Assembly: GCF_000238795.1 (NCBI RefSeq)
Contig: NZ_AFNK01000079.1
Location: 62,001-126,000 of the forward strand
DNA from: Haemophilus sputorum CCUG 13788
GTDB lineage: Bacteria > Pseudomonadota > Gammaproteobacteria > Enterobacterales > Pasteurellaceae
Direction of reading: 5' to 3'
DNA length: 64,000 bases
A program made the position numbers and the translations under genes. This document shows positions 25,587 through 36,468 of this stretch, one piece after another. The notes beneath the pieces are model-generated. The model saw only the letters and a list, made by a program, of their open reading frames with translations, was not told the DNA's origin and did no database searches. Positions within the stretch are counted from its first letter, which is position 1; each line of letters opens with the position of its first letter.

Positions 25587-26300
25587 TTATATATGTCGTT
25601 TCGCAGTTGATGCAAAGGTAATTTTGTCTGGGCGGTAGCTAATGCTACCGTATTGGAATAGTTGCCCATCTGCTAAATAAGTGGTGCTCGTTACATTGAC
25701 AACCATGTCATACTCACCAAGATCCATCGCATTTTTTTCTTCTTCATTTGCATAGCGAAACACAATTTTACGTTGTGAGTGGCTAATTTTTAGTTTTAAT
25801 TCGCTTTCTAAATAGTGATAAATAGAGTGTTCTGCGATTTCTCGGCTAATAAAAGGCACGATGCGGCGATCAAAATAAGAAACCTCATATTCAACGGCTT
25901 CGCCATCAATTTCACGCAGACGAGCAATGCGGTAGAAATCAATTTGATCATTGACGTTAAAGATATCCATCAATTCTTCTTCGCCTTGCACAATATATAA
26001 GCTAGTTAATGTGGTTTTTACTTGATGGGTTGAGGCACTATTTAATTCGCTGACGGTTTTAATTTCAGAAAGCATTTGTGGTTTAGATAAGTCATGTTCT
26101 AAAACAATCGAATTTCTGCCTTGCTGCTTTTGAATATAGCCATCAATTTCAAGTAAAGAAAGTGCTTTACGGATAGTATCTTTAGAGAAACCATAGCTTT
26201 GCATGAGTTCATTTTCGCTTGGAAGCTCTTGTAAAGGTGCTAAATTACCATTGTTAATTTGGCTCTTTATCTCGTTATAGATCTGCTTATACTTGCTCAT
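25587..26300 (-). CDS. GntR-family transcriptional regulator with UTRA domain (TreR/MalR-like)
   Basis: A 237-residue regulator. An N-terminal winged helix (about residues 3-68, ELPSENELMQSYGFSKDTIRKAL) precedes a UTRA ligand domain (about 88-230) that binds a sugar or sugar phosphate. The type resembles TreR of Gram-positive bacteria rather than the LacI-type TreR or MalT of enterobacteria. It is transcribed away from malQ, and two copies of TTWTACGTAWAA lie in the shared promoter region, one over its own predicted -35. It is inferred to repress the maltodextrin operon and itself until a phosphorylated sugar delivered by the PTS is present. Confidence 0.85.
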   Translation of the reverse strand: MSKYKQIYNEIKSQINNGNLAPLQELPSENELMQSYGFSKDTIRKALSLLEIDGYIQKQQGRNSIVLEHDLSKPQMLSEIKTVSELNSASTHQVKTTLTSLYIVQGEEELMDIFNVNDQIDFYRIARLREIDGEAVEYEVSYFDRRIVPFISREIAEHSIYHYLESELKLKISHSQRKIVFRYANEEEKNAMDLGEYDMVVNVTSTTYLADGQLFQYGSISYRPDKITFASTAKRHI

Positions 26301-26347
26301 TTTTTATCCTTTTATTCTCCGCCGTTCCATTAAAATAGCCATAGCAT

Positions 26348-26376
26348 ACCATAAAACCCACAATGTTATACGTAAA
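26348..26376 (-). promoter_or_regulatory. putative promoter of the GntR-type regulator
   Basis: On the minus strand TTTACG (26371-26376) and TATGGT (26348-26353) are 17 bases apart. The -35 lies within operator box 1, suggesting autoregulation. Confidence 0.5.
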
Positions 26377-26377
26377 A
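26366..26377. promoter_or_regulatory. operator box 1 of the maltodextrin regulon
   Basis: TTATACGTAAAA matches the palindromic form TTWTACGTAWAA and is the exact inverse of box 2 at 26417-26428. It is likely bound by the divergent GntR-type regulator. Confidence 0.7.
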
Positions 26378-26379
26378 AA

Positions 26380-26395
26380 TGTGATATAAGTCACA
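26380..26395 (+). promoter_or_regulatory. CRP binding site between the regulator and malQ
   Basis: TGTGATATAAGTCACA is a perfect TGTGA-N6-TCACA site. Its centre is about 80 bases upstream of the predicted malQ start site, a helical phase compatible with class I activation. Confidence 0.82.
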
Positions 26396-26416
26396 CTTTT
26401 ACGAAAATGTTTTAGC

Positions 26417-26428
26417 TTTTACGTATAA
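26417..26428. promoter_or_regulatory. operator box 2 of the maltodextrin regulon
   Basis: TTTTACGTATAA is the exact inverse of box 1, 51 bases away centre to centre, close to five helical turns. It ends four bases before the malQ -35. A partial copy TTTTACGAAAA lies at 26397-26407. Confidence 0.7.
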
Positions 26429-26432
26429 GTTG

Positions 26433-26460
26433 TTGCATAAAAATACATTTAGGTTAGAAT
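26433..26460 (+). promoter_or_regulatory. promoter of the malQ operon
   Basis: TTGCAT at 26433-26438 and TAGAAT at 26455-26460 are separated by 16 bases. Transcription would begin near 26467, about 27 bases before the malQ ATG. Confidence 0.7.
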
Positions 26461-26493
26461 GAGCCAAAATGATAACTTCCTAGAGGAAATATT

Positions 26494-28014
26494 ATGCTTA
26501 CTCGTTCAAGTGGTGTTCTCATGAACATTACCTCGCTACCAAATGCATTCGGTATTGGTAGTTTTGGGCAATCAGCTTATGATTTTGTCGATTTTTTAGT
26601 TGAAACTAAACAAACTTATTGGCAAATTCTTCCACTTACCACCACCAGTTATGGTGATTCTCCTTATCAATCTTTCTCTGCAATTGCAGGCAATACCCAC
26701 CTTATTGATTTTGACTTATTAACCCAAATGGGTCTGTTGAAAGAAGCGGATTATGCATCAGTCAATTTTGGTGATGATCCAACTAACGTGGATTATGAAC
26801 GCGTTTTCTATGCGCGCCGTCCGATTTTAGAAACAGCCGTGAAAAATTTTTTAGCGAATCAAGCATTCCAAGCGGATTTCCAAAATTTTGAAAAAAACAA
26901 CCGCTTGTGGTTAGACGATTTTGCTGAATTTATGGCAATTAAAGAGCATTTTGGTAATCAAGCATTACAAAAATGGGATGATAAAAAAGTTGTGGCTCGT
27001 GATCCAAGTGCATTGGAAAAATATCGCAGCATGCTGGTGGAGCAAATTCACTACTTTAAAGTGACGCAATATTTCTTCTTCAAACAATGGACTGAATTAA
27101 AAAATTACGCAAATCAAAAAGGCATTCAGATCATCGGTGATATGCCGATTTATGTGGCGGCAGATAGCGTAGAGGTTTGGACAAAACCAGAACTCTTCCA
27201 ATTAGATGAAGAACGCAATCCACTTGTTGTTGCAGGGGTTCCAGCGGATCAATTCAGTGCAACAGGACAACTTTGGGGCAATCCGCTTTACGCTTGGGAA
27301 GAACATAAAAAACAAGGCTACGCTTGGTGGATTCACCGCATTGAAGAAAGCTTCAAGATTTATGATGTACTGCGTATCGACCATTTCAAAGGTTTCTCTG
27401 ATTATTGGCAGGTAGATGGAAAAGCAGAGGTGGCTAAAGATGGTAGCTGGCAGCCAGGCCCTGGTTATGACTTATTTAAAGCCGTTAAAGAGCAACTAGG
27501 CGATTTACCGATTATTGCCGAAGATTTAGGTAATATTGATGACAAAGCCAGAAAGTTGCTTGCAGACTGTAACTATCCTGGCATGAAGATTCTGCAATTT
27601 GGCTTTGAAGATGTTAGCGGAGAAAGCTTAGATAGCCCGCATTATTGCATCCCGCACTCTATTGTTTATACCGGCACACATGATAATGATGTGACTAATG
27701 GTTGGTATAACAGCCTGACTGAACAACAGCAGCAATATATCAATGATTATACACACCGCCGTGAGGATGAATCGATTTGCCAAGCGATGATTCGTCAGCT
27801 TTTTGCAACGGTTAGCAATACTGCGATTGCCACAATGCAAGATGTTTTAGATTTGCCAGCCAGTTCAAGAATGAACGTTCCTTCAACAATTGGTGGAAAC
27901 TGGCAATGGAGAATGCAGCAATCTGATTTAACGCAAGATAAAAAAGACTTTTTAGCAAAAATGACCACGTTATATCAACGTGCGAATCAGGAAAAACATA
28001 ATGATGAAATTTAG
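26494..28014 (+). CDS. malQ: 4-alpha-glucanotransferase (amylomaltase)
   Basis: A GH77 enzyme that transfers glucan chains between maltodextrins and releases glucose. The 506-residue length is that of the compact amylomaltases of Gram-positive bacteria and Thermus, not the roughly 690 residues of E. coli MalQ. Family motifs are visible: [13 protein letters not shown] at the start, [15 protein letters not shown], the nucleophile region [11 protein letters not shown], the acid IIAEDLG and THDND. It is first in an operon with a phosphorylase, an EEP hydrolase and a PTS permease. The ribosome site AGAGGAAA precedes it. Confidence 0.93.
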   Translation: MLTRSSGVLMNITSLPNAFGIGSFGQSAYDFVDFLVETKQTYWQILPLTTTSYGDSPYQSFSAIAGNTHLIDFDLLTQMGLLKEADYASVNFGDDPTNVDYERVFYARRPILETAVKNFLANQAFQADFQNFEKNNRLWLDDFAEFMAIKEHFGNQALQKWDDKKVVARDPSALEKYRSMLVEQIHYFKVTQYFFFKQWTELKNYANQKGIQIIGDMPIYVAADSVEVWTKPELFQLDEERNPLVVAGVPADQFSATGQLWGNPLYAWEEHKKQGYAWWIHRIEESFKIYDVLRIDHFKGFSDYWQVDGKAEVAKDGSWQPGPGYDLFKAVKEQLGDLPIIAEDLGNIDDKARKLLADCNYPGMKILQFGFEDVSGESLDSPHYCIPHSIVYTGTHDNDVTNGWYNSLTEQQQQYINDYTHRREDESICQAMIRQLFATVSNTAIATMQDVLDLPASSRMNVPSTIGGNWQWRMQQSDLTQDKKDFLAKMTTLYQRANQEKHNDEI

Positions 28015-30268
28015 TACATTTGTAAAAAACGAAACCAATAAATCGCTTGAACAATTAAGCGATAAAGAAACTTATATTCAATTATTAAATTACGTAAAAA
28101 CACTCTCAGTAGATAAACCTAAAAACACAGGTAAACGTAAGGTTTATTATATTTCTGCAGAATTCTTAATTGGTAAATTACTTTCTAATAACCTGATTAA
28201 CCTTGGTGTGTATCAAGATATCAAAACAGAATTAGAAAGTGCGGGTAAATCATTAAGCCATATTGAAGATATTGAACCAGAACCGTCTTTAGGTAATGGT
28301 GGCTTAGGGCGCTTGGCTTCTTGCTTTATTGATTCAATGTCTACGCTTGGCTTAAATGCGGAAGGGGTAGGTTTAAATTATCATTATGGTTTGTTCAAAC
28401 AAGTCTTTAAAAAGAATGAACAACATGCTGAACCTAATGACTGGATTGAAGATAGCTCTTGGCTAATTCCAACCGATATTAGCTATGAGGTGCCATTTAA
28501 GAAATTTACGTTAACCTCTAAACTAGATCGCATTGATATTTTAGGTTATAAGAAAGAAACAAAAAACTATCTCAATTTATTTGATATTCAATCAGTAAAT
28601 TCTAAATTGATTAAAAATGGAATTGAGTTTGATAAAACCGCGATTGAAGAAAATCTGACTTTATTCCTTTACCCAGATGATTCAGATAAAAACGGGGAAT
28701 TATTACGTATTTATCAACAATACTTCATGGTATCAAATGCAGCACAATTATTAATTGATGAAGCGATTGAGCGCGGAAGTAATTTACATGATTTAGCTGA
28801 TTATGCGTATGTACAGATCAATGATACTCACCCTTCAATGGTGATTCCTGAATTAATTCGTTTATTAACGGAAAAACATCAGATTAAATTTGCAGAAGCG
28901 GTTGAAATTGTACGTAATATGGTGGGCTATACCAACCATACCATTTTGGCTGAAGCATTAGAAAAATGGCCGCTAGATTATTTAGATGAAGTGGTGCCGC
29001 ATTTAGTAGTGATCATTAAAAAATTAGATGAATTAGTGCGTGCAGAATATCAAGATCCTGCAGTACAAATTATTGATAAACAAAAACGTGTGCATATGGC
29101 GCATATGGATATTCACTTTTCAAATTCTGTAAATGGTGTGGCGGCATTACATACGGAGATTTTGAAAAATTCAGAGCTTAAAGCGTTCTATGCGTTATAT
29201 CCTGAAAAATTCAACAATAAGACAAACGGCATTACCTTCCGTCGTTGGTTAGAATTTTCTAACCAACCATTAGCCGCTTACATTAAAGAATTGATTGGTG
29301 ATGAGTATTTGCATGATGCAACCAAATTAGAAAAATTGTTAGCCTTTAAAGATGATAAAAAGGTTCATCAACAATTAGCGAAAATTAAGTTTGAAAACAA
29401 ATTGGCATTAAAAACCTACCTTAAAGAAAATAAAGGTATTGAGTTAGATGAAAATTCTATCATTGATACGCAAATTAAGCGTTTCCATGAATATAAACGC
29501 CAACAGATGAATGCGCTTTATGTTATTCACAAATACTTAGAAATTAAAGCAGGTAAATTACCAAAACGTAAGATTACCGTGATTTTTGGCGGAAAAGCCG
29601 CTCCCGCTTATGTGATTGCTCAGGATATTATTCACTTAATTCTTTGTTTATCTGAGTTAATCAATAATGATCCTGAAGTGAACAAGTATTTAAACGTCCA
29701 TTTAGTGGAAAACTATAATGTGAGCGTGGCGGAAAAACTCATTCCAGCAACTGATATTTCAGAACAAATTTCACTTGCCTCTAAAGAAGCTTCTGGTACA
29801 GGTAATATGAAATTTATGCTGAATGGGGCATTAACGTTAGGCACAATGGACGGCGCCAATGTTGAGATTGCAGAATTAGCCGGTGCTGAAAATATCTATA
29901 CATTCGGTAAAGATTCAGAAAGCATTATTAAACTTTATGAAACAGCAGGTTATGTTTCAAAAGAGTATTATGAAAACGACAAAGATATTAAAAGAGCGGT
30001 CGATTTTATTCTGAATCCTGCAGTAGTGAAATTAGGCAATAAAACACGTTTAGAACGTCTTTATAATGAATTATTGAATAAAGACTGGTTTATGACGTTA
30101 ATTGACTTTAATGCTTATGTTGAAGCGAAAGAACAAATCTTAGCCGATTATGAAGATCAAGATAGTTGGAATGAGAAGGTCGTTCAAAATATCGCAAAAG
30201 CGGGCTTTTTCTCATCTGACCGCACGATCGCTCAATATAATGCAGACATTTGGCATTGTGAGGGCTAA
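28001..30268 (+). CDS. glgP: glycogen/maltodextrin phosphorylase
   Basis: A PLP-dependent GT35 enzyme that releases glucose-1-phosphate from alpha-1,4-glucans. The pyridoxal lysine is in [34 protein letters not shown] and NDTHPSM are conserved family blocks. At 755 aa it has the size of the short Gram-positive type, shorter than E. coli MalP (797 aa). The start is ATG 28001 (or 28004) within the malQ end, after AGGAAAA; a longer frame from 27980 lacks a ribosome site. Overlap with malQ implies coupled translation. Substrates would be the chains produced by MalQ. Confidence 0.92.
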   Translation: MMKFSTFVKNETNKSLEQLSDKETYIQLLNYVKTLSVDKPKNTGKRKVYYISAEFLIGKLLSNNLINLGVYQDIKTELESAGKSLSHIEDIEPEPSLGNGGLGRLASCFIDSMSTLGLNAEGVGLNYHYGLFKQVFKKNEQHAEPNDWIEDSSWLIPTDISYEVPFKKFTLTSKLDRIDILGYKKETKNYLNLFDIQSVNSKLIKNGIEFDKTAIEENLTLFLYPDDSDKNGELLRIYQQYFMVSNAAQLLIDEAIERGSNLHDLADYAYVQINDTHPSMVIPELIRLLTEKHQIKFAEAVEIVRNMVGYTNHTILAEALEKWPLDYLDEVVPHLVVIIKKLDELVRAEYQDPAVQIIDKQKRVHMAHMDIHFSNSVNGVAALHTEILKNSELKAFYALYPEKFNNKTNGITFRRWLEFSNQPLAAYIKELIGDEYLHDATKLEKLLAFKDDKKVHQQLAKIKFENKLALKTYLKENKGIELDENSIIDTQIKRFHEYKRQQMNALYVIHKYLEIKAGKLPKRKITVIFGGKAAPAYVIAQDIIHLILCLSELINNDPEVNKYLNVHLVENYNVSVAEKLIPATDISEQISLASKEASGTGNMKFMLNGALTLGTMDGANVEIAELAGAENIYTFGKDSESIIKLYETAGYVSKEYYENDKDIKRAVDFILNPAVVKLGNKTRLERLYNELLNKDWFMTLIDFNAYVEAKEQILADYEDQDSWNEKVVQNIAKAGFFSSDRTIAQYNADIWHCEG

Positions 30269-30277
30269 GGGGAAGCA

Positions 30278-31069
30278 ATGAAACTACTTACCCTGAATGT
30301 ACACGCTTGGTTAGAAGCTAACCAAGCGGAAAAAATAGAGGTTCTTGCTGAGACTATTGTGGAAAAGGGTTATGATATCATTGCCTTACAAGAGGTTAAT
30401 CAATTGATGTCGGCTTCTGCTATTTCGCCAACGTTAAAGCAAGATAACTATGGTGTCATTCTGTTAAATAAAATCAATCAACGCGTTGCACAGAAATACT
30501 CGCTTTTTTGGAGCAATTCGCATATTGGTTACGATAAATATGATGAAGGTATTGCGTTTCTAACACGTTTGCCCGTTTATGATGTTGATGCGTTTTATTG
30601 TAGCCAACATCAACGTCTTGACTCGATTCTCTCGCGTAAAATCATTGGTTTGACGGTGGAATATCAAGGTCAGTTAATTGAATGCTATTCTTGCCACATC
30701 AATTTGCCAAATTGTGATGGGGAAAACCAACTCGATAATGTTCGTTATATTGTAGAGCGGAGTCAAAGTGCGAATCTGAAAATCTTGATGGGCGATTTCA
30801 ATACCGATGCAATAAGCGACCAACAAGCTTACCAACGAATTAAATCCTTAGGCTTATTTGATACGTTTGAAATGGCAGAGCAGAAGGATAGCGGTATCAC
30901 TGTGGAGAAGGCGATTGATGGCTGGAAAGGCCATAGTCAAGAAAAGCGGTTAGATTATATTTTTTTAAACCAAGCAAAAAGGGTTTTATACAGTCAGGTT
31001 ATTTTTAATGGCAAAAATAAACCGATTGTTTCCGACCATTTTGGCGTAGAAGTAGATCTCATCTTGTAG
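30278..31069 (+). CDS. endonuclease/exonuclease/phosphatase (EEP) family hydrolase
   Basis: A 263-residue cytoplasmic protein of the EEP fold. The catalytic series is visible: LTLNVHAW, ALQEVNQ (metal-binding glutamate), ILMGDFNTD and SDHFGVEVDL. The superfamily includes DNases, sphingomyelinases and phosphatases. Its place between a phosphorylase and a sugar PTS permease, with 9- and 10-base gaps, suggests a role in sugar-phosphate or carbohydrate metabolism, but the substrate cannot be inferred. Confidence 0.8.
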   Translation: MKLLTLNVHAWLEANQAEKIEVLAETIVEKGYDIIALQEVNQLMSASAISPTLKQDNYGVILLNKINQRVAQKYSLFWSNSHIGYDKYDEGIAFLTRLPVYDVDAFYCSQHQRLDSILSRKIIGLTVEYQGQLIECYSCHINLPNCDGENQLDNVRYIVERSQSANLKILMGDFNTDAISDQQAYQRIKSLGLFDTFEMAEQKDSGITVEKAIDGWKGHSQEKRLDYIFLNQAKRVLYSQVIFNGKNKPIVSDHFGVEVDLIL

Positions 31070-31079
31070 GAGAATTAAT

Positions 31080-32744
31080 ATGAAAAAAATGCTCAGTTTT
31101 GAGTTTTGGCAAAAATTCGGTAAGTGCCTAATGGTTGTAATTGCCGTGATGCCAGCTGCGGGTTTAATGGTGAGTATTGGTAACTCACTGCCTTTGATTA
31201 GCGATGCTGAATGGCTAGCACGTGTCGGAAACATTATCGCCCAAATTGGTTGGGGGATTATTGGTAACCTTCATTTATTATTTGCATTAGCGATTGGTGG
31301 TAGCTGGGCAAATGAGCGTGCAGGTGGCGCATTTGCAGCGGGTCTGGCTTTCATTTTAATTAACTTAATTACCGGTAACTTTTTCGGTGTGAAGCTTGAA
31401 ATGCTAGCCGATCCAAATGCTCACGTAAGTACCGTATTTGCAGGAGAAATTCCCGTTGCACATTACTTTGTGAATGTACTTGGACAACCAGCGTTAAATA
31501 TGGGCGTGTTCGTTGGTATTATCGCGGGTTTTGTGGGGGCTACAACTTTCAACCGCTACTACAATTTCCGTAAATTACCTGAAGTACTGACATTCTTTAA
31601 TGGTAAACGTTTCGTTCCTTTCGTCGTGATTTATCGTTCCGTATTAGTGGCGATTATCTTATCGCTATTCTGGCCTTTAGTTCAAACCGGTATTAACCAC
31701 TTTGGTCAATGGATTGCAAACTCACAAAGTTCAGCACCAGTTTTGGCACCATTTATTTACGGTACTTTAGAGCGTCTATTGCTTCCATTTGGTTTACACC
31801 ATATGTTGACTATTCCAATGAACTACACTTCATTAGGTGGTACTTATGAATTCTTAACCGGTGCACAACAAGGCAAACAAGTCTTTGGTCAAGACCCACT
31901 ATGGCTTGCATGGATTTCTGACTTAATTAACCTGAAAGATGCGGGTAATGTAACCCAATATAACGAGCTACTTTCAACAGTAACACCAGCTCGATTCAAA
32001 GTAGGGCAAATGATTGGTTCAAGCGGTATCTTAATGGGCTTGACTCTTGCGATGTATATCAACGTAGATGCAGACAAGAAAAAAATCTATAAAGGGATTT
32101 TCCTTTCATCAGCACTTGCGGTGTTCTTAACAGGCGTAACCGAGCCAATTGAATATATGTTTATGTTTGTCGCATTACCGCTTTATATTGTTTATGCTTT
32201 AGTACAAGGTTGTGCTTTTGCCATGGCAGATATTGTGGACTTACGTGTGCATTCATTCGGTAACATTGAGTTCTTAACACGTACACCAATGGCGATTAAA
32301 GCCGGCATCGGTATGGATGTGATCAACTTTATTTGGGTATCTATCCTATTTGCCGTTGCCATGTTCTTTATCGCAAACTTTATGATTAAGAAATTTAACC
32401 TTGCCACAGCAGGCCGTAATGGTAACTATGATGCAAAAGGTTCAGATGAAACTTCTAGCGATGAACCAAAAGTGGCGAATGCTAGCACGCAAGTTATCCA
32501 AATCATCAACTTACTTGGTGGGCGTAATAACATTGCAGATGTTGATGCTTGTATGACACGTTTGCGTATCACCGTGCATAATCCAGATTTAGTCGGTGAT
32601 GAAGCAAGCTGGAAACAAGCGGGCGCAATGGGCTTTATCGTGAAAGGTTCTGGTATCCAAGCGATTTATGGGCCAAAAGCAGATGTCTTAAAATCAGATA
32701 TTCAAGACGTGCTTTCATCTGGTGTTGAAATTCCTAAAATGTAA
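31080..32744 (+). CDS. PTS glucose/maltose-type permease, EIICB
   Basis: A 554-residue fusion of a membrane EIIC domain (about 1-445, ten hydrophobic segments, with TPIEYMFMF and GLHHMLTIPMN) and a C-terminal EIIB domain (about 465-550). The phosphocysteine is in VDACMTRLRITV. It belongs to the glucose superfamily. There is no EIIA domain, so a separate EIIA-Glc (Crr) would be needed. With malQ and glgP next to it, maltose is the likely substrate, entering as a phosphate. No 6-phospho-alpha-glucosidase or maltose-6-phosphate phosphatase is obvious in the operon unless the EEP protein fills that role. Confidence 0.88.
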   Translation: MKKMLSFEFWQKFGKCLMVVIAVMPAAGLMVSIGNSLPLISDAEWLARVGNIIAQIGWGIIGNLHLLFALAIGGSWANERAGGAFAAGLAFILINLITGNFFGVKLEMLADPNAHVSTVFAGEIPVAHYFVNVLGQPALNMGVFVGIIAGFVGATTFNRYYNFRKLPEVLTFFNGKRFVPFVVIYRSVLVAIILSLFWPLVQTGINHFGQWIANSQSSAPVLAPFIYGTLERLLLPFGLHHMLTIPMNYTSLGGTYEFLTGAQQGKQVFGQDPLWLAWISDLINLKDAGNVTQYNELLSTVTPARFKVGQMIGSSGILMGLTLAMYINVDADKKKIYKGIFLSSALAVFLTGVTEPIEYMFMFVALPLYIVYALVQGCAFAMADIVDLRVHSFGNIEFLTRTPMAIKAGIGMDVINFIWVSILFAVAMFFIANFMIKKFNLATAGRNGNYDAKGSDETSSDEPKVANASTQVIQIINLLGGRNNIADVDACMTRLRITVHNPDLVGDEASWKQAGAMGFIVKGSGIQAIYGPKADVLKSDIQDVLSSGVEIPKM

Positions 32745-32769
32745 TTTGAACTAGAAAAGCATCAAAAAT

Positions 32770-32805
32770 AAAACGGAAGCCTCTGTAATTCGGCTTCCGT
32801 TTTTG
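32770..32805. terminator. terminator after the PTS gene
   Basis: ACGGAAGCC (32773-32781) and GGCTTCCGT (32792-32800) are followed by TTTT and preceded by AAA, so the hairpin can serve both the PTS operon and the convergent small gene. Confidence 0.88.
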
Positions 32806-32846
32806 TTTATAAAAAGCATTTTTTAAGCGAAAAAGAAAAGTGCTTG

Positions 32847-33029
32847 TTAGTCTTGTTTATTTTTCTGCTCTAAAGTTGATTCGTTATCTTGTTTTTCATC
32901 ACGCTCAGGATCAAATTTAACAACAGGCACACAACCACGGCACGCGCCGCGATTCACGCCAAGTTCTTCACAGAATTGATCGTATTTTTCTAAGGCTTTT
33001 TTAAACCAACTTTTATTTTCATTGCTCAT
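32847..33029 (-). CDS. small conserved Pasteurellaceae protein (DUF5363-like)
   Basis: A 60-residue hydrophilic protein with the pattern WFKKALEKYDQFCEELGVNRG followed by ACRGCVPVV and an acidic tail. I recognise this as a small protein common in Haemophilus genomes (DUF5363 family) with no known function. Two cysteines in CRGC could bind metal or form a disulfide. The start at 33029 has AGGAG upstream. It is on the same strand as yajQ and is separated from it by a USS pair. Confidence 0.75.
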   Translation of the reverse strand: MSNENKSWFKKALEKYDQFCEELGVNRGACRGCVPVVKFDPERDEKQDNESTLEQKNKQD

Positions 33030-33050
33030 TATTGTCTCCTTTTTTGTTTA

Positions 33051-33109
33051 TGCAAGCGGTCGGATTTCGTGAATTTTTTGCAAAATGTTGGCAAAATCAG
33101 ACCACTTGT
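33051..33109. repeat. inverted pair of Apl-type uptake signals
   Basis: GCAAGCGGTCGGATTT at 33052-33067 faces CAGACCACTTGT ending at 33109, whose core has one substitution (ACCACTTGT). TTTGCAAAA lies between. It is just downstream of yajQ. Confidence 0.7.
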
Positions 33110-33112
33110 GAG

Positions 33113-34479
<1,367 letters not shown>

Positions 34480-34500
34480 AACGTTCTCTTTTTATAGATA

Positions 34501-35196
34501 ATGATGCCAAATTATCTATTATCAGTTCGGTATTCGCAATTCTTTATGTACCTTTCCCGTGAAAAATTGATAAAAGTACTGTTAGTGCTGTTTATTTTGG
34601 GGCTTTGTGTCGCAGTGGTTGGGGTAATCCTCAATGGCGTGAAACAGTTTAGAATCGGCTCTCAGCTCTCTAGTATGAGCCAAGTATCAAGTTTATCGCA
34701 TGTGTTGGTTCGTCAGCAGGCAAATTTGTTTGCATTGATGTTAGCCAAAAATACGAAAACAGAGGAGCTTAATGCGGCATTAGATAGCTTTGCGCAAGAA
34801 GATTTTATTTTGGATGCAAATCTCTATTCGCCTTCAGGTCAGTTAATAGCACAAAGTCAAAATGCCTTGGAGCTGAAACAGAGTTTACTGAATTCTGATA
34901 CCCAACAAATTGTAGAACCGGTGTTAGTGAAATCTGAATTGGCAGGCTTTTTACGTGTAACTTTTGATTCGCAATATATTAAAAATACGAATGATAAAAT
35001 CGGGGCAATGTTTCGCCAACTTTATGGTGAATTGATTATTCTGGTTTTAGTCGGCGGGTTATTTGTGAGTGTCGTCTATTATTTGTTCCCAAGACGGAAA
35101 ATTGTCATTCATACACCTGTTCGCCAAACAGTAGAGTCAAACCAAGGCCAAGCGCAACGCTTTCATCGTCGCCGTCGGTTGTATAATCGGAAATGA
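34501..35196 (+). CDS. ytjB: YtjB/SMP family membrane protein
   Basis: A 231-residue protein with one membrane segment near residues 24-46, a periplasmic domain and a second membrane segment near 175-197, ending in a very basic tail (RRRRLYNRK). This architecture and the position divergent from serB match YtjB (SMP_2 family) of E. coli, of unknown function. The exact start is uncertain: ATG 34501, 34504 and 34546 are all in frame and none has a strong ribosome site. Confidence 0.7.
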   Translation: MMPNYLLSVRYSQFFMYLSREKLIKVLLVLFILGLCVAVVGVILNGVKQFRIGSQLSSMSQVSSLSHVLVRQQANLFALMLAKNTKTEELNAALDSFAQEDFILDANLYSPSGQLIAQSQNALELKQSLLNSDTQQIVEPVLVKSELAGFLRVTFDSQYIKNTNDKIGAMFRQLYGELIILVLVGGLFVSVVYYLFPRRKIVIHTPVRQTVESNQGQAQRFHRRRRLYNRK

Positions 35197-35224
35197 TTGT
35201 AATTTAGTCGCATCCGAGTATAAT
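35197..35224 (+). promoter_or_regulatory. promoter of infA
   Basis: TTGTAA at 35197-35202 and TATAAT at 35219-35224 are separated by 16 bases, giving a start about 38 bases before the infA ATG. The -35 overlaps the stop of the preceding gene. Confidence 0.75.
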
Positions 35225-35269
35225 ATCCCCCGTTTTTTAAAACTTATTGATAGACTTATAGAGGCATAA

Positions 35270-35488
<219 letters not shown>

Positions 35489-35519
35489 TCCAGAAGGTTT
35501 GGTTATCGAAAATGACAAA

Positions 35520-35553
35520 ACAAGGCGCATTATCTAATGCGCCTTGTTTTTTA
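35520..35553 (+). terminator. terminator of infA
   Basis: Thirteen-base arms ACAAGGCGCATTA and TAATGCGCCTTGT are separated by TC and followed by TTTTTT. Confidence 0.9.
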
Positions 35554-35588
35554 TCTGGCATAGTATAAAAAAGAAAAAGGAGAATGAG

Positions 35589-36392
35589 ATGACAATTCAA
35601 CAAATTGATTTTAACGAGCTTTATCAGGCACATTTAAGAGCCTGCAATCACTTTAATTTGCCCGCAACTAAATGGGATAAAAAAGCTGCGAAGATGGCTG
35701 AAAATTTAGTGGGAAAGCCAAGCCGTTATAATCAAACATTGTTAGAAAAAATAGCGATTGGTAAAGATGAAAGTGTATTGGATATTGGGTGTGGGCCGGG
35801 TACCTTTGCGCTGCCACTTGCGCAACAATGTCGTGCCGTATATGCATTAGATTACAGTGAAGGAATGCTGGCTCAGCTTAGCAAATTCCAGCAACAGATG
35901 AATTTATCGAATATTACACCGTTGCACTATTCATGGACAGATGATTGGGCTGAGGTGCCAGCAGTAGATGTTGTGTTAGCTTCACGTTCTACTTTAGTCG
36001 ATGATCTTGATAATATGATTGAGAAACTTTGTACTAAAGCTAAAAAACGTGTTTATCTGACTTCTGTGACGCAACCTCATTTTTTAGATGAAGCCATTTT
36101 TGAGGCTATTGGGCGAGATGATTGCGGTTTTCCAACCTATATTTATTTGGTAAATAGACTGTATCAAAAAGGCATTTTAGCGAATGTGAATTTTATTGAA
36201 TCAGATTCAGGGCGATTTTTAGGTGAGAGTTTTGAAGATTTACTCGCTTCAGTCGAGTTTTCTTTAGGGGCATTAACGGAAGAAGAGAAAGAGAAATTGG
36301 CTGCCTTTTATCAAGCCAAAATGGAAAAAGGTGAGCCGATTAAACATGGCCAAACAAAATGGGCATTAATTTGGTGGGAAGTAAGTGCTTAA
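35589..36392 (+). CDS. class I SAM-dependent methyltransferase
   Basis: A 267-residue methyltransferase. Motif I is VLDIGCGPGTFALPLA near residue 65, followed by VYALDYSEGML, which carries the acidic residue that binds the ribose. The N-terminal QQIDFNELYQAHLRACNHF and the specific W-rich C-terminus resemble a Haemophilus protein of unknown substrate. The frame opens at 35544, but ATG 35589 follows AAAGGAGA at 35576 and gives a normal N-terminus. The 45-base extension lies in the infA terminator. Confidence 0.8.
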   Translation: MTIQQIDFNELYQAHLRACNHFNLPATKWDKKAAKMAENLVGKPSRYNQTLLEKIAIGKDESVLDIGCGPGTFALPLAQQCRAVYALDYSEGMLAQLSKFQQQMNLSNITPLHYSWTDDWAEVPAVDVVLASRSTLVDDLDNMIEKLCTKAKKRVYLTSVTQPHFLDEAIFEAIGRDDCGFPTYIYLVNRLYQKGILANVNFIESDSGRFLGESFEDLLASVEFSLGALTEEEKEKLAAFYQAKMEKGEPIKHGQTKWALIWWEVSA

Positions 36393-36400
36393 CAAGCGGT
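36392..36400 (+). repeat. single Apl-type uptake signal
   Basis: ACAAGCGGTCACATTTTCAA starts at 36392, one base after the methyltransferase stop, and continues into an AT-rich stretch with TTTTGCAAAA. No inverse partner is present; a separate hairpin follows. Confidence 0.75.
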
Positions 36401-36429
36401 CACATTTTCAAAATTTTTTGCAAAAAGAG

Positions 36430-36447
36430 GGCAGCTTTAAAGCTGCC
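36430..36447. terminator. bidirectional hairpin between methyltransferase and DASS genes
   Basis: GGCAGCTTTAAAGCTGCC is an 18-base perfect palindrome between convergent genes, with A-rich sequence to the left and T-rich to the right. Confidence 0.78.
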
Positions 36448-36468
36448 TTCTGTTCTTTATTTCCTAAA

